DNA of 64,000 nucleotides. Origin: Burkholderia pseudomultivorans (GTDB lineage: Bacteria; Pseudomonadota; Gammaproteobacteria; Burkholderiales; Burkholderiaceae). How positions within the stretch are numbered: the first letter of the stretch is position 1; each line of letters opens with the position of its first letter. Of this stretch, positions 48,916-59,122 are shown one piece after another. The position numbers were made by a program, and so were the translations under genes. Under the pieces are notes generated by a model. The model worked only from the letters and a program-made list of their open reading frames with translations. It was not told where the DNA came from and made no database searches. The stretch spans positions 3,224,001-3,288,000 of the forward strand of contig NZ_CP013378.1 of NCBI RefSeq assembly GCF_001718415.1, in the 5' to 3' direction.

Positions 48916-49818
48916 TCAGTGTTTGCGGGAAGCGGGTGCCGCCGGCGCGGCGGCGCCGCCCGTCGGGCTGCGCATGAAGCGGAAGAACTCGCTGTCGGGG
49001 TCGACGACGATGACGTCGTTGCGCTTGAACGTGTTCCGGTACGCCTGCAGGCTCGCATAGAACTGGTAGAACTGCGGATCCTTGCCGAACGCATCGGCGG
49101 CGATCGTCGCGGCCTTCGCGTCGCCCTCGCCCTTGATCGTCTGCGCGGACTTGTACGCATTCGCCAGCACGGCCTGCTGTTCGCGCTCGGCGTCGGCCTT
49201 GATCTGCTCGACGTCGGCCGCGCCCTCGGCGCGCACCTGCGCGGCCTGGTCGCGCAGTGCGCCGATCATCCGCTGGTAGACGGCATCCGTCTGCGCCGCC
49301 GGTAGGTCGACGCGCGTGAGCTGGACGTCGACCACGTCGATGCCGAACCCCGCCGCGTTCGCGCGCGCCGCGTCGCGCGCCGCATCGGCGATCGCCGGCT
49401 GGCCGCCGAGCGCATCGTCGAGCGCGCGCTTGCCGAATGCGTCGCCGAGCGCGCTCTTCAGCACGCCGGTCAGGCGATCGGTGGCGGCCGCCGGGTCGCC
49501 GCCCGTGGCGGCGAAATACTTCATCGGATCGCTGACGCGGTACTTGACCGCATACGCGACGAGCAGGTCGTGCTTGTCCTCGGTCGCGAGCTGCAACGGA
49601 TCGGCCGGCTCGAGCGACTGCAGACGCGTGTCGATCAGCGTCGCCGTCTGCAGCGGCGGCGGCAGCTTGAAATGGATGCCGGGGCCCGCGAGTTCCGGCT
49701 GCGCGCCGTCGCGGCCCGACAGCACGGCCGCATGGCGCGGATCGACGGTCAGCACCGTCGAGGAGGCCGCGAAGGCCACGATCACGATCGCGACGACGAG
49801 CGCAATGATTCGGTTCAT
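48916..49818 (-). CDS. hflC: HflC, FtsH protease modulator (SPFH protein)
   Basis: SPFH/prohibitin-family inner-membrane protein that with HflK forms a large cage around FtsH. It has 300 residues with one N-terminal membrane helix (about 4-22) and the SPFH domain from residue 25. The coiled-coil region VRAEGAADVEQIKADAERE and the end YRNTFKRNDVIVVDPDSEFF are typical. The short Ala/Pro tail is variable. It lies 16 bases downstream of hflK. Confidence 0.94.
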   Translation of the reverse strand: MNRIIALVVAIVIVAFAASSTVLTVDPRHAAVLSGRDGAQPELAGPGIHFKLPPPLQTATLIDTRLQSLEPADPLQLATEDKHDLLVAYAVKYRVSDPMKYFAATGGDPAAATDRLTGVLKSALGDAFGKRALDDALGGQPAIADAARDAARANAAGFGIDVVDVQLTRVDLPAAQTDAVYQRMIGALRDQAAQVRAEGAADVEQIKADAEREQQAVLANAYKSAQTIKGEGDAKAATIAADAFGKDPQFYQFYASLQAYRNTFKRNDVIVVDPDSEFFRFMRSPTGGAAAPAAPASRKH

Positions 49819-49834
49819 GTTCTGCGCTCCCCCG

Positions 49835-51220
49835 TTACTTCAGATCGTCTTCGCGCGACCGGCTGCGAAAGCCTTCGCGCGATCGCAGCGCGTCGCCGCC
49901 CGATGCCGGCGCCGCGGTTGCCGACGCGGCACTCGCGGCCGCGCCCGATGCCGGCGCAGCCACCGCTGCCGGCGCCGATCCGGCGTCCGGCGCGGACGCA
50001 CCGGCGGCCGGTGCCGCGGCGGCCGGTGCCGCGGCGGCCGATGCCGCGGCGTTTTGCCGCCCCTGCTCGACGAGCTTGTCGAGCGGCAGGTACACGACGC
50101 TGCCGCCCTTGTTGCCGACGAACACCTTGGTCGTGTTCGAGTAGATTTCCTGCATCGTCTGGAGATACATCCGCTCGCGGATCACCGCGGGTGCCTTCGA
50201 ATACTGCGCATAGACCTGCTTGAAGCGATCGGCGTCGCCTTCGGCTTCCGTGACGACACGGTCCGCGTAGGTCTTCGCCTCGTCGATGAGCTTCGCGGCA
50301 TCGCCCTGCGCCTTCGGCAGCAGGTCGTTCGCATAGGCCTGCGCGGCGCGCTTCGCGGCCTCGCGCTCGTCGCGCGCCTTGGCCACTTCGGCGTACGCCG
50401 CCTGCGTCTGCTCGGGCGCCGCGACGCTCTGCATCGTGACGGCCGTCACCTCGAGCCCCGACTGGTAGCGGTCGAGGTCGCGCTGGATCGCGGCGGCAAG
50501 CTGTTCGCGCATCGCGTCGCGATCCTGGTTCAGCAGGTCGGCCGCGCTGCGCGTGCCGACGATCGCGCGCACCGCCGCCTGCGCGGCCTGCGACACGCTG
50601 CGCTCGGGATCGACGCTGCGGAACAGGTAGTCGGTGGCGGAACGGATCCGGTACTGGACGATGAAGCGCACGTCGACGATGTCCGCGTCGCGCGTCAGCA
50701 TCGCCGATTCCTTCACGTTCGCGAGCCGCACGACGTTGTTGCGGCCGATCTCGATCGAGCGGACCTGCGTCGTGTCGACGATCTCGTGCGACGCGAACGG
50801 ATACGGCGCACGCCAGTGCACGCCCTGGCCGACGGTGCCGTCGAGCTTGCCGAACTGCAGCACGACGCCGGTCTGGCCTTCCTGTACGACGAACAGCCCG
50901 CTGCCGGCATAGACCGCAATCAGCACGCCGATCACGATGCCGACGCCGATCCGCGCGGCGCGGCCGTTGTCGGGACGGAAGCCGTTGCCGCCCTTGCCGC
51001 CGAACAGGCCGCTCAGGCGCCGGTTGAAGTTGCGCCACATCTCGTCGAGATCGGGCGGACCCTCGCCGTCGCCGCCGGGCGGACGCTTCGATTCGTTCGC
51101 GCGGGGACGGGATCCGTCCTTGCCGTTGCCATTGCCTTCGCCGCGTCCCCAGCGGGGATCGTTGATCGACAGCAAGGCGCGCATCCGCCGCCAGGTACTC
51201 CGCTCGTTGTATTCGTTCAC
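49835..51220 (-). CDS. hflK: HflK, FtsH protease modulator (SPFH protein)
   Basis: Partner of HflC, 461 residues, longer than E. coli HflK (about 420). The N-terminal 80 residues are a Gly/Pro-rich cytoplasmic stretch with the motif PRWGRGEGN and the DLDEMWRNF segment; a membrane helix lies near 88-108 and the SPFH domain follows. The C-terminal 90 residues are an Ala/Pro/Ser low-complexity tail encoded in part by a 15-bp tandem repeat. The tail length may vary between strains. Confidence 0.93.
   Translation of the reverse strand: MNEYNERSTWRRMRALLSINDPRWGRGEGNGNGKDGSRPRANESKRPPGGDGEGPPDLDEMWRNFNRRLSGLFGGKGGNGFRPDNGRAARIGVGIVIGVLIAVYAGSGLFVVQEGQTGVVLQFGKLDGTVGQGVHWRAPYPFASHEIVDTTQVRSIEIGRNNVVRLANVKESAMLTRDADIVDVRFIVQYRIRSATDYLFRSVDPERSVSQAAQAAVRAIVGTRSAADLLNQDRDAMREQLAAAIQRDLDRYQSGLEVTAVTMQSVAAPEQTQAAYAEVAKARDEREAAKRAAQAYANDLLPKAQGDAAKLIDEAKTYADRVVTEAEGDADRFKQVYAQYSKAPAVIRERMYLQTMQEIYSNTTKVFVGNKGGSVVYLPLDKLVEQGRQNAAASAAAAPAAAAPAAGASAPDAGSAPAAVAAPASGAAASAASATAAPASGGDALRSREGFRSRSREDDLK
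50002..50051 (-). repeat. 15-bp tandem repeat (3.3 copies) in the hflK 3' region
   Basis: Unit CGGCGGCCGGTGCCG repeats at 50002, 50017 and 50032, with one base change in the third copy, plus a partial fourth. It encodes five residues per unit (Ala with one Pro), so copy changes keep the frame. Confidence 0.85.
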
Positions 51221-51267
51221 CAGAGTTTGTTCACCAGATTAGACGCCGGCGAACCGGCCGGGACCGG

Positions 51268-52458
51268 TTAGCGCCCGTGTTCGGAAATCGTGTGGTCTTC
51301 GTGTGGTTCAGCGGGCGCGCCGTCGAGCGCGTCGTTGGGTAACGTCGCGCCGGAAAGATGTTCCGCGGAGGCGATCTCGGCGATGGCGGCACGCAACGCA
51401 TCAAGACCCTGACCCGTGCGCGCGCTCAAAAAGACGCGCGAAATATTACCATACTCGTCCCGCTCGACCGCGTCGCCGCGGGCCGCCAGCTCGGGCACGG
51501 CGTCGATCTTGTTGAACACCAGGACCTGCCGGATCGTGTCCGCGCCGATCTCGTGCAGCACGCCGTTGACCTGCTCGATCTGCTCGAGCCGGACCGCGCT
51601 CGACGCGTCGACCACGTGCAGCAGCAGATCCGCATGGATCGTTTCCTCGAGCGTCGCGCGAAACGCCGCGACGAGCTGGTGAGGCAGCTCGCGGATGAAG
51701 CCGACCGTGTCCGACACGACGATCTGGCCGACCTCGTCGCCGAGGTACACGCGCCGCGACGTCGTATCGAGCGTCGCGAACAGCTGGTCGGCCGCATACG
51801 CCTGCGCTTTCGTCAGCGCATTGAACAGCGTCGACTTGCCCGCGTTCGTGTAGCCGACGAGCGACACCGACATCGTGCCGCTGCGCGCACGCTGGCGCCG
51901 CTGCGTGCTGTGCTGCCGGCGCAGGCGGTCGAGCCGCGACTTCAGCATCTTGATCCGCTCGCCGATCAGCCGGCGGTCGGTTTCGAGCTGCGTTTCACCG
52001 GGGCCGCGCAGGCCGATACCGCCTTTTTGCCGTTCGAGGTGGGTCCACGCGCGGATCAGCCGCGTCGACAAGTACTGAAGTTGCGCGAGTTCGACCTGCA
52101 GCTTGCCTTCGTGGCTGCGCGCGCGCTGCGCGAAAATGTCGAGGATGAGGCTGGTTCGATCGACCACCCGCCGGTTAAGCGCCCGCTCCAGATTGCGTTG
52201 CTGCGCCGGCGCCAGCGCGTGATTGAAGATGACGATGTCGACGTCGTGGGCTTCGCAGGCGAGCCGCAATTCGTCGGCCTTGCCGCTGCCGATGAACATC
52301 GCGGCATCGGGACTGGCCCGGCGGCCGGTGAGGGTGACGGCGGGATGGGCCCCCGCGCTGGAGGCGAGAAGACTGAGTTCTTCGAGACTGGCTTCGAAAT
52401 CGGTCTTGCCGAAATCGATGCCGACGAGCGCTGCGTTGATCAAATTATCGGGTGTCAA
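51268..52458 (-). CDS. hflX: GTPase HflX
   Basis: Ribosome-associated GTPase that splits stalled 70S ribosomes under stress, 396 residues. The N-terminal HflX domain (GTGSGKAEEL-like region near 57-63; ALAPAQQRNLE) is followed by the basic linker KSRLDRLRRQHSTQRRQRAR. The G domain has GYTNAGKST at 202-210, DTVGF and the guanine-specificity NKID. It lies 57 bases after hfq, the same arrangement as in most proteobacteria. Confidence 0.95.
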   Translation of the reverse strand: MTPDNLINAALVGIDFGKTDFEASLEELSLLASSAGAHPAVTLTGRRASPDAAMFIGSGKADELRLACEAHDVDIVIFNHALAPAQQRNLERALNRRVVDRTSLILDIFAQRARSHEGKLQVELAQLQYLSTRLIRAWTHLERQKGGIGLRGPGETQLETDRRLIGERIKMLKSRLDRLRRQHSTQRRQRARSGTMSVSLVGYTNAGKSTLFNALTKAQAYAADQLFATLDTTSRRVYLGDEVGQIVVSDTVGFIRELPHQLVAAFRATLEETIHADLLLHVVDASSAVRLEQIEQVNGVLHEIGADTIRQVLVFNKIDAVPELAARGDAVERDEYGNISRVFLSARTGQGLDALRAAIAEIASAEHLSGATLPNDALDGAPAEPHEDHTISEHGR

Positions 52459-52515
52459 GATAAGGCGGCTGGCATCGGTCGCTCGCGGCGACCGGATGCC
52501 GGCCGCTGCAATGGG

Positions 52516-52755
52516 TTAGGACGAGGCTTCCGCGTCCGGGTGGAAATTCACCGGGCGCGCCGGCACGACCGTCGAGATGGCGTGCTTGTAAACCATCTGG
52601 GTCACCGTATTACGGAGCAACACGACGTACTGGTCGAACGATTCGATGTTCCCTTGGAGCTTGATGCCGTTGACGAGATAGATCGAAACGGGCACGTGCT
52701 CCTTGCGCAGTGCGTTCAAAAACGGGTCTTGTAACAATTGCCCTTTGTTGCTCAT
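52516..52755 (-). CDS. hfq: RNA chaperone Hfq
   Basis: Hexameric Sm-like protein that pairs small RNAs with mRNAs, 79 residues. Sm1 holds [19 protein letters not shown], Sm2 the YKHAIS motif, and Gln9 and Phe40-area residues of the proximal face are kept. The C-terminal tail is short. I chose the ATG at 52755 ([14 protein letters not shown]) with TGGAG upstream. It lies 141 bases after der, and a TATAGT -10 lies in that gap, so hfq likely has a promoter of its own. Burkholderia also carries a second, longer Hfq elsewhere. Confidence 0.96.
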
Positions 52756-52829
52756 GGCGTACTCCATCTTTTTTTGCAGGTTGATCTGGATTGGCGACGA
52801 AGAAAAAGAGATCCGGCGCCAATCGCTAC

Positions 52830-52835
52830 ACTATA
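52830..52835 (-). promoter_or_regulatory. Candidate -10 of hfq
   Basis: TATAGT on the minus strand, about 75 bases before the hfq start, with no strong -35. A U/C-rich leader follows. Confidence 0.4.
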
Positions 52836-52896
52836 GCCGATTTTGCCTGCCCCGCCCGGGCCTCGGCCATGCGGCCGAGCCGTTGCGGGGCGTGCT

Positions 52897-54234
52897 TCAG
52901 CCCTTGTCCGCGTACGGGTTGTTCGACGAACGGAACTCTATGCGCAATGGAGTCCCGGTCAGGGAGAAAGTTTCGCGGAAACGGTTTTCCAGGTAACGCT
53001 TGTAGGTTTCCGTCACCGCGTCGAGCGCGTTGCCGTGGATCACGATGATCGGCGGATTCTGGCCGCCCTGGTGCGCGTAGCGCAGCTTCGGGCGCACCGG
53101 GCCGCGGCGGCGCGGCTGCTGGAACTCGACGGCCTCGATCAGCGCGCGCGTGAGCTTCGGCGTCGGCAGCTTCGCCATCGCCGCCGCATAGGCGTCGTCG
53201 ACCGAGCGCATCAGCGCGCCGATGCCGGTTTTCTTCGCGGCCGAAATGAAATGCGATTTCGCGAAATCGAGGAATTTCAGCTTGCGGGTCAAATCCGCTT
53301 TGGCGCGCTCGCGCGCGTGCTCGTCGAGCCCGTCCCATTTGTTCACACCGATCACGAGCGCACGGCCCTGCTCGACGACGAAGCCGGCGATGTGCGCGTC
53401 CTGGTCGGAAATGTCCTGCTGCGCATCCAGCAGAAGAATGACGACGTTCGCGTCGGAGATCGACTGCAGCGTCTTCACGACCGAGAACTTCTCGATCGCC
53501 TCGAACACCTTGCCGCGGCGGCGCAGGCCCGCCGTATCGATCAGCGTATATTTCTTGCCGTTACGCTCGAAGTCGACGTAGATCGAATCGCGCGTCGTGC
53601 CCGGCATGTCGAACGCGATCACGCGGTCCTCGCCGATCAGCGCGTTGACGAGCGTCGACTTGCCGACGTTCGGCCGGCCGACGATCGCGATCTTGATGCC
53701 GCGCGACGGGTCGTTGTCGTCCTCTTCTTCCGGCTGGTCCGCGTACGCGACCTCCAGCGCCTCGTTGATCATGTCGGTCACGCCGTCGCCGTGCGCGGCC
53801 GAGATCGCGCGCGGATCGCCGAGCCCGAGTTCGTAGAAGTCGGTCGCGACCGCCGTGTACTTCATCCCCTCGGCCTTGTTGACGACGAGGAAGATCGGCC
53901 GGCCGGTCTTGCGCAGGTAGTCGGCGATCGTCTTGTCCTGCGGCGCCAGCCCGTTGCGGCCGTCGACGATGAACACGACGACGTCGGCTTCCTCGACGGC
54001 CTGGCGCGTCTGGCGCGCCATCTCGTGCAGGATGCCGTCCTTCGCGACGGGCTCGAAGCCGCCCGTGTCGACGACGAGATACGGCCGCTCGCCGACGCGC
54101 CCTTCGCCGTAATGGCGATCGCGCGTCAGGCCCGGCAAGTCGGCCACCAGCGCATCGCGCGAGCGCGTGAGCCGGTTGAACAGCGTGGATTTCCCCACAT
54201 TGGGGCGCCCAACGAGGGCAATGACCGGTTTCAT
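52897..54234 (-). CDS. der: Ribosome-assembly GTPase Der (EngA)
   Basis: Essential GTPase with two tandem G domains and a KH-like C-terminus, needed for 50S assembly, 445 residues. Each G domain has GRPNVGKST (near residues 8 and 187). DTGGF and DTAGL provide the G3 motifs, and NKAEG and NKWDG the G4 motifs. The C-terminal [20 protein letters not shown] is typical. It lies 242 bases downstream of bamB. Confidence 0.96.
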   Translation of the reverse strand: MKPVIALVGRPNVGKSTLFNRLTRSRDALVADLPGLTRDRHYGEGRVGERPYLVVDTGGFEPVAKDGILHEMARQTRQAVEEADVVVFIVDGRNGLAPQDKTIADYLRKTGRPIFLVVNKAEGMKYTAVATDFYELGLGDPRAISAAHGDGVTDMINEALEVAYADQPEEEDDNDPSRGIKIAIVGRPNVGKSTLVNALIGEDRVIAFDMPGTTRDSIYVDFERNGKKYTLIDTAGLRRRGKVFEAIEKFSVVKTLQSISDANVVILLLDAQQDISDQDAHIAGFVVEQGRALVIGVNKWDGLDEHARERAKADLTRKLKFLDFAKSHFISAAKKTGIGALMRSVDDAYAAAMAKLPTPKLTRALIEAVEFQQPRRRGPVRPKLRYAHQGGQNPPIIVIHGNALDAVTETYKRYLENRFRETFSLTGTPLRIEFRSSNNPYADKG

Positions 54235-54254
54235 CTGTGTTGTCTACGGTGAAG

Positions 54255-54281
54255 CGCAGCAGCGGGAGGCCCGCTGCTGCG
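54255..54281 (-). other. Long hairpin upstream of der
   Basis: Perfect 12-base arms CGCAGCAGCGGG/CCCGCTGCTGCG (54255-54266, 54270-54281) with loop AGG. There is no U-tract, so it is likely a processing or stability element in the bamB-der spacer. Confidence 0.5.
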
Positions 54282-54476
54282 GGCGGCTGCGCTGAATGAA
54301 AATATCACGAATTCGCGCCGCGCCGGATGCGCGCGCCGGGCGCGCGGTGCGCGCCGTCATGTTTCGTCTCGAACTGCCTTTCAAATACCGAGCGGCCGGG
54401 AACACCGGCCGCCTTCATGTCGCACGCCGCGCTGTGCGGGACCAGCCCGCCGCCGCGCGGCTGCGCGTGTTGCGTA

Positions 54477-55622
54477 TCAGCGCGGACGGAAGCCGTACAG
54501 GCCGCCATCCTTCGTCTGCACGACGAGCGTGTTGCCCGCGAGCACCGGCGCTGCCGTGATCGCGCTGCCGTCGGTATTCATCCGCGCGATGAAGCTGCCG
54601 TCCTCGCGCGACAGGAAGTGCACGAAGCCCTTGTAGTCGCCCATCACGACCGCATGGCCCAGCAAATACGGCACGCCGACGTCGCGGCTCTTCAGCTGCT
54701 CGTTGCGCCACAGCTGGTTGCCGGTGGTCGCGTCGTACGCCGTCACGACCGACCAGTCGTCGCCGCCGGCGACCACCGAATCGTCCTGCGCGAGGCCGCT
54801 GCGGCTCGAGAACGGCTTTTCCCACAGCGGCCGGCCCGAGTTCGCATCGAAGCAGCCGAGCTGGCCCTGGAACGTCACCGCGCAGGTTTCCGCGCCGACC
54901 AGCGTCGGCGGCCCGCTGACGTCGTTGATCCGCTCGACCTCGGTCACGCCCTTCGGGAACGACACCGGCGTCTGCCAGAACGGCTCGCCCGTCTGCAGGT
55001 TGATCGCGACGAGACCGCCGCCCGGGAAGCCGGCGAGCACCGCCGCATCGCCCGCGAAGGTCATGCCGGCCGACACGCGCAGGTTCAGCGGCACCGCACG
55101 GTTGCGGTAGGTCCACTTCTGCTCGCCCGTCTGTGCGTTGAACGCGATCACCTGGCCGTCGATCGTGCGCACGATCACGAGGCCGTTGCCGACCAGCGGC
55201 GGCGAGAAGATCTCGCCCTGCACGGTCGTCTTCCACAGTTGCTTGCCGTCCGGGCCGAGCACGAACACGCCGCCCTTCAGCGCGCCCACCGCAGTCAGGT
55301 TGCCGTCGCTGCCGACGCCGGCCGACAGGTCCGAGCCGACCTTCGTGCGCCACAGTGTCTGGCCCGTCTTCGCGTCGATCTTCTCGACCGAACCGTTCTC
55401 GCCCGCCGCATAGACGGCGTCGCCCACGGCCACCGGCGAGAACAGGTAGCGTCCGCCCTTGCCGACGCTCGCCTTCCAGACCTGTTGCACGTCCATCACG
55501 GGCTTGAACTCGGTGAGCGGCGTCGGCACGCGGCGCGCATCCTTCGACGACGAGCAGGCCGCCAATGCAAGGACAGCCGCCGCGCAGGCAACGGGCACAG
55601 CGTAACGTTTCAGCAAATTCAT
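54477..55622 (-). CDS. bamB: Outer membrane assembly lipoprotein BamB
   Basis: Lipoprotein of the BAM complex, an eight-bladed propeller of 381 residues. The lipobox LAAC puts the lipidated Cys at 23. Repeated WxxK/GxV blade motifs such as DAKTGQTLWRTKVGSDL and ALDPQTGE-like NAQTGEQKWTYR are seen throughout. It follows yfgM by 41 bases, a common pairing. Together with bamD near 36 kb, two of the five BAM parts are encoded in this window. Confidence 0.95.
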   Translation of the reverse strand: MNLLKRYAVPVACAAAVLALAACSSSKDARRVPTPLTEFKPVMDVQQVWKASVGKGGRYLFSPVAVGDAVYAAGENGSVEKIDAKTGQTLWRTKVGSDLSAGVGSDGNLTAVGALKGGVFVLGPDGKQLWKTTVQGEIFSPPLVGNGLVIVRTIDGQVIAFNAQTGEQKWTYRNRAVPLNLRVSAGMTFAGDAAVLAGFPGGGLVAINLQTGEPFWQTPVSFPKGVTEVERINDVSGPPTLVGAETCAVTFQGQLGCFDANSGRPLWEKPFSSRSGLAQDDSVVAGGDDWSVVTAYDATTGNQLWRNEQLKSRDVGVPYLLGHAVVMGDYKGFVHFLSREDGSFIARMNTDGSAITAAPVLAGNTLVVQTKDGGLYGFRPR

Positions 55623-55663
55623 CGGTTAGCGAAGCAGAGTTAAGAGGTTGAGGGGACCGCGGT

Positions 55664-56293
55664 TCAGCCGCCGAGCGCGTCGAGCTTGAACTGCACCAGC
55701 TGGCGCGCCGACTGGTCGTCCTTCGACAGGCTGTCGAGCGCGAGCTTGTAGGCCGCGCGCGCGTCGTCGGTCTTGCCTTGCGCGGCCAGCAGATCGCCGC
55801 GGCGATCGGCCACGAGGCCCTTGAAGGCATCCACCGGCGTGCCCGACAGCAGCGCGAGCCCCGCGTCGTACGCCTTTTCGTCGAGCAGCAGCGACGCCAG
55901 ACGCAGCTTCGCGATCTGCTTGTACTCGTCGTCCTTCGCGTGATCGGCGGCCCATTGCAGCTGAGCCTTCGCGCCGGCCGTGTCGCCGGCCGCATACAGC
56001 ACCTTCGCGGCCGCCAGCGCGGTCATCTGTGCATACGCCGTGCTGCCGTACTTGTCTTCCATGTCGGCGGCCGCGCGGGCCATCGTCGCCTTGTCGTTCG
56101 CGGCGGCAGCCTTCTGGACCTGTTCGTACAGCCCGGACGCCTCGGCGGCCTGGCGGCGCTGCCAATAGTTCCAGCCGTTGAAACCGGCCGCGACGACGAG
56201 CGCCGCGAGCACGATCCACGTGGTGAGGTTGCCCCAGCGTGCCCACCACGCCTTGAGACTTTCAATCGATTCTTGTTCGTCGTGATAACTCAT
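55664..56293 (-). CDS. yfgM: YfgM-family periplasmic/translocon TPR protein
   Basis: Inner-membrane anchored protein of 209 residues with tetratricopeptide-like repeats; in E. coli YfgM is an ancillary SecYEG partner that works with PpiD. A membrane helix sits at about 23-45 (NLTTWIVLAALVVAAGF) after a short cytoplasmic head. The periplasmic helical repeats include AKAQLQWAADHAKDDEY and SLLLDEKAYDAGLALL. It lies between hisS (55 bases) and bamB (41 bases) in the same run. Confidence 0.9.
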   Translation of the reverse strand: MSYHDEQESIESLKAWWARWGNLTTWIVLAALVVAAGFNGWNYWQRRQAAEASGLYEQVQKAAAANDKATMARAAADMEDKYGSTAYAQMTALAAAKVLYAAGDTAGAKAQLQWAADHAKDDEYKQIAKLRLASLLLDEKAYDAGLALLSGTPVDAFKGLVADRRGDLLAAQGKTDDARAAYKLALDSLSKDDQSARQLVQFKLDALGG

Positions 56294-56348
56294 CGGCGAG
56301 CGATTCCTTCCTGTTCAGGCCTTTCTTGTCGAGCGAACGCCAGCGCGA

Positions 56349-57689
56349 TCAGTCGTCGCCGTCTTCGGCGGATGCAACCATCGCATTGATTAGGAATTCG
56401 GTCAAGCTTTCGACCGGTACGGTCTGCTGAACGTTCTTTTCCCCTTCTTCGCCCGCGCCGCGCAGTGCCTTCACGCCCACCGTGCCGTTCGCGACCTCTT
56501 CTTCGCCGAAGATCACCGCGAACGCGGCGCCGCTCGCGTCCGCCCGCTTCATCTGCGACTTGAAGCTCGCCGGGCCGCCGTCCGCGCTGCAGTGGAAGAT
56601 CACGTCGAGGCCCGTGTCGCGCAGGCGCTCCGCCGCGATGAACGCCTGTTCGCGCGCGGCTTCGCCCTGGTGCACGACATACACGTCGACGCCTTCCTGC
56701 TCGGGCGCGAGATCCTCTTCCTTCAGCAGCTCGAGAATCCGCTCGATGCCCATCGCCCAGCCGCATGCGGCCGTCGGCTTGCCGCCGAGCTGCTCGATCA
56801 GCGGATCGTAGCGACCGCCGGCCGCGACCGTGCCCTGCGCGCCGAGCTTGTCGGTCACCCACTCGAACACGGTCAGGTTGTAGTAATCGAGGCCGCGCAC
56901 GAGACGCGGATTGATCTTGAACGGGATGTTGTTCGCCAGCAGCAGGCGCTGCAGCCCTTCGAAGTGCGCGCGCGATTCGTCGCCGAGGAAGTCGATCAGC
57001 TTCGGTGCGTTCTGCGCGATTTCCTGCAGCGCCGGATTCTTCGTGTCGAGCACGCGCAGCGGGTTCGTATACAGGCGGCGCTTCGCATCCTCGTCGAGCA
57101 CGTCGACGAACTGCTCCAGATACTTGATCAGCTCGACGCGGTGCGCGGCGCGCTCTTCGGCGAGGCCGAGCGAGTTGATCTCGAGCTTGATGCCGGTCAG
57201 GCCGAGGTCGTCCCACAGGCGCTGGCACATCATGATGATCTCGGCGTCCGCATCCGGACCCGCGAAGCCGAGCGCCTCGACGCCGACCTGGTGGAACTGG
57301 CGATAGCGGCCGCGCTGCGGACGCTCGTGACGGAACATCGGGCCGATGTACCAGAGGCGCTTCGGGCCGTCGTACAGCATGTTGTGCTCGATCGCCGCGC
57401 GCACGACCGCCGCGGTGTTTTCCGGGCGCATCGTCAGGTTTTCGCCGTTCAGCGCGTCGGTGAAGCTGTACATCTCCTTCTCGACGATGTCCGTGACTTC
57501 GCCGATGCCGCGCGTAAACAGTTGCGTGTGCTCGACGATCGGCGTGCGGATGTTCTGGTAGCCGTACGCGCGCAGCAGCGATTTCACGGTGGCTTCGAAG
57601 AATTCCCACAGGCCGGCATCCTGCGGGAGGATGTCGTTCATGCCCTTGACGCCCGTGAGCTTCTCGATCTTGCGTTTCTGTTCAGTCAT
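56349..57689 (-). CDS. hisS: Histidyl-tRNA synthetase HisS
   Basis: Charges tRNA-His with histidine; class II synthetase of 446 residues. Motif 1 and 2 ([41 protein letters not shown]) and the histidine-specific [13 protein letters not shown] are complete, as is the C-terminal anticodon domain. HisZ near 48 kb is the shorter paralogue without that domain. It lies 16 bases downstream of ispG. Confidence 0.96.
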   Translation of the reverse strand: MTEQKRKIEKLTGVKGMNDILPQDAGLWEFFEATVKSLLRAYGYQNIRTPIVEHTQLFTRGIGEVTDIVEKEMYSFTDALNGENLTMRPENTAAVVRAAIEHNMLYDGPKRLWYIGPMFRHERPQRGRYRQFHQVGVEALGFAGPDADAEIIMMCQRLWDDLGLTGIKLEINSLGLAEERAAHRVELIKYLEQFVDVLDEDAKRRLYTNPLRVLDTKNPALQEIAQNAPKLIDFLGDESRAHFEGLQRLLLANNIPFKINPRLVRGLDYYNLTVFEWVTDKLGAQGTVAAGGRYDPLIEQLGGKPTAACGWAMGIERILELLKEEDLAPEQEGVDVYVVHQGEAAREQAFIAAERLRDTGLDVIFHCSADGGPASFKSQMKRADASGAAFAVIFGEEEVANGTVGVKALRGAGEEGEKNVQQTVPVESLTEFLINAMVASAEDGDD

Positions 57690-57705
57690 CGTGTGTGTGG
57701 ACGAA

Positions 57706-59010
57706 TTAGTTCAGGGCCGCTGCGCGGCCGTAGTTGCGTGCGACATAGTCGCTGACGATCTGCTGGAATTCCTCGGCGATCCGCTCGCCGCGCAGCGTCT
57801 TGACCTTCTCGCCGTCGATGAAGACGGGCGCGGCCGGGTTCTCGCCCGAACCCGGCAGGCTGATGCCGATGTTCGCGTGCTTCGATTCGCCCGGGCCGTT
57901 GACGATGCAGCCCATCACTGCGACGTTCATCTTCTCGACGCCCGGATACTCCTTGCGCCACACCGGCATCTGCTCGCGCAGGTAGGTCTGGATCTGCATC
58001 GCGAGTTCCTGGAACAGCGTGCTGGTCGTGCGGCCGCAGCCGGGGCAGGCGATCACCATCGGCGCGAACGAGCGCAGGCCCATCGTCTGCAGGATTTCCT
58101 GGCCGACCACGACCTCGCCGGTGCGCGGCGCACCCGGCTCGGGCGTCAGCGAGATGCGGATCGTGTCGCCGATCCCTTCCTGCAGCAGCACGCCGAGCGC
58201 CGCCGTCGACGCGACGATGCCCTTCGAGCCCATGCCGGCCTCGGTCAGGCCGAGGTGCAGCGCGAAGCCGCAGCGGCGGCCGAGTTCGCGGTACACGGCG
58301 ATCAGGTCCTGCACGCCGCTGACCTTGCACGACAGCACGATGCGGTCGCGGCCGAGGCCCAGCTCGACCGCGCGCTCGGCCGACCCGATCGCCGACTGGA
58401 TCAGCGCCTCGTACATCACGCTCTGCGCGTCCCACGGCTGCGTACGCGCGGCGTTCTCGTCCATCATGCGCGCGAGCAGGTCCTGGTCGAGGCTGCCCCA
58501 GTTCACGCCGATCCGCACCGGCTTGTCGTACTTGATCGCGGCTTCGATCATCTGCGCGAACTGCGTGTCGCGCTTCGCGCCCTGGCCGACGTTGCCCGGA
58601 TTGATCCGGTACTTCGACAGCGCTTCCGCGCAGCCCGGATAGTCGCGCAGCAGCAGATGGCCGTTGTAGTGGAAATCGCCGACGAGCGGCACCGTCACGC
58701 CCATCCGGTCGAGCTGCTCGCGGATCGCCGGCACGGCGGCCGCGGCCTCGGGCGTGTTGACCGTGATGCGCACCAGTTCGGAACCCGCGTTCGCGAGATC
58801 CTTGATCTGGATCGCGGTGCCGATCGCGTCGGCCGTGTCGGTATTCGTCATCGACTGCACGCGCACCGGAGCGTCGCCGCCGATCGTCACGAGCTGCCCG
58901 CCCCAGCGGACATCCACCGCATGCGACACGCGGCGCGGCGCATGCCCGCCGAACACCGGCTCGGTTGAACAAATCTGACTGCTGCGTGGGGATTGAGCTT
59001 CGGATTGCAT
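57706..59010 (-). CDS. ispG: 4-hydroxy-3-methylbut-2-enyl diphosphate synthase IspG
   Basis: Fe-S enzyme of the non-mevalonate isoprenoid pathway, making HMBPP from MEcPP. I chose the ATG at 59010 ([11 protein letters not shown], 434 residues), the usual family start; a four-codon longer start at 59022 lacks a ribosome site. The cluster cysteines are in [10 protein letters not shown] and the later GCIVNGPGE. It lies 16 bases upstream of hisS. It stands after the strong hairpins that follow rodZ, so it probably has separate transcription. Confidence 0.95.
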   Translation of the reverse strand: MQSEAQSPRSSQICSTEPVFGGHAPRRVSHAVDVRWGGQLVTIGGDAPVRVQSMTNTDTADAIGTAIQIKDLANAGSELVRITVNTPEAAAAVPAIREQLDRMGVTVPLVGDFHYNGHLLLRDYPGCAEALSKYRINPGNVGQGAKRDTQFAQMIEAAIKYDKPVRIGVNWGSLDQDLLARMMDENAARTQPWDAQSVMYEALIQSAIGSAERAVELGLGRDRIVLSCKVSGVQDLIAVYRELGRRCGFALHLGLTEAGMGSKGIVASTAALGVLLQEGIGDTIRISLTPEPGAPRTGEVVVGQEILQTMGLRSFAPMVIACPGCGRTTSTLFQELAMQIQTYLREQMPVWRKEYPGVEKMNVAVMGCIVNGPGESKHANIGISLPGSGENPAAPVFIDGEKVKTLRGERIAEEFQQIVSDYVARNYGRAAALN

Positions 59011-59058
59011 CGATAGATCCATTTACGCGGAATGCGCCGCGAAGCGGCGCATGAATTG

Positions 59059-59118
59059 AAAAAGCGCCGTGCCGTCACGGCCTGCCGGTATCGTCGACAG
59101 GCCGTCGCCACGGCGCTT
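59059..59118 (-). terminator. Branched terminator between rodZ and ispG
   Basis: Outer arms AAGCGCCGTG/CACGGCGCTT (59062-59071, 59109-59118) enclose a second stem ACGGCCTG/CAGGCCGT. On the minus strand the hairpin runs into five T (complement of 59059-59063). A further GCGCCGC-GAA-GCGGCGC hairpin follows. Confidence 0.7.
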
Positions 59119-59122
59119 GGCG

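Noticed and set aside
54392..54412. GCGGCCGG/CCGGCCGC hairpin near the bamB end as a terminator
   Set aside because: It lies downstream of bamB but no U-tract follows, so I do not list it as a terminator.
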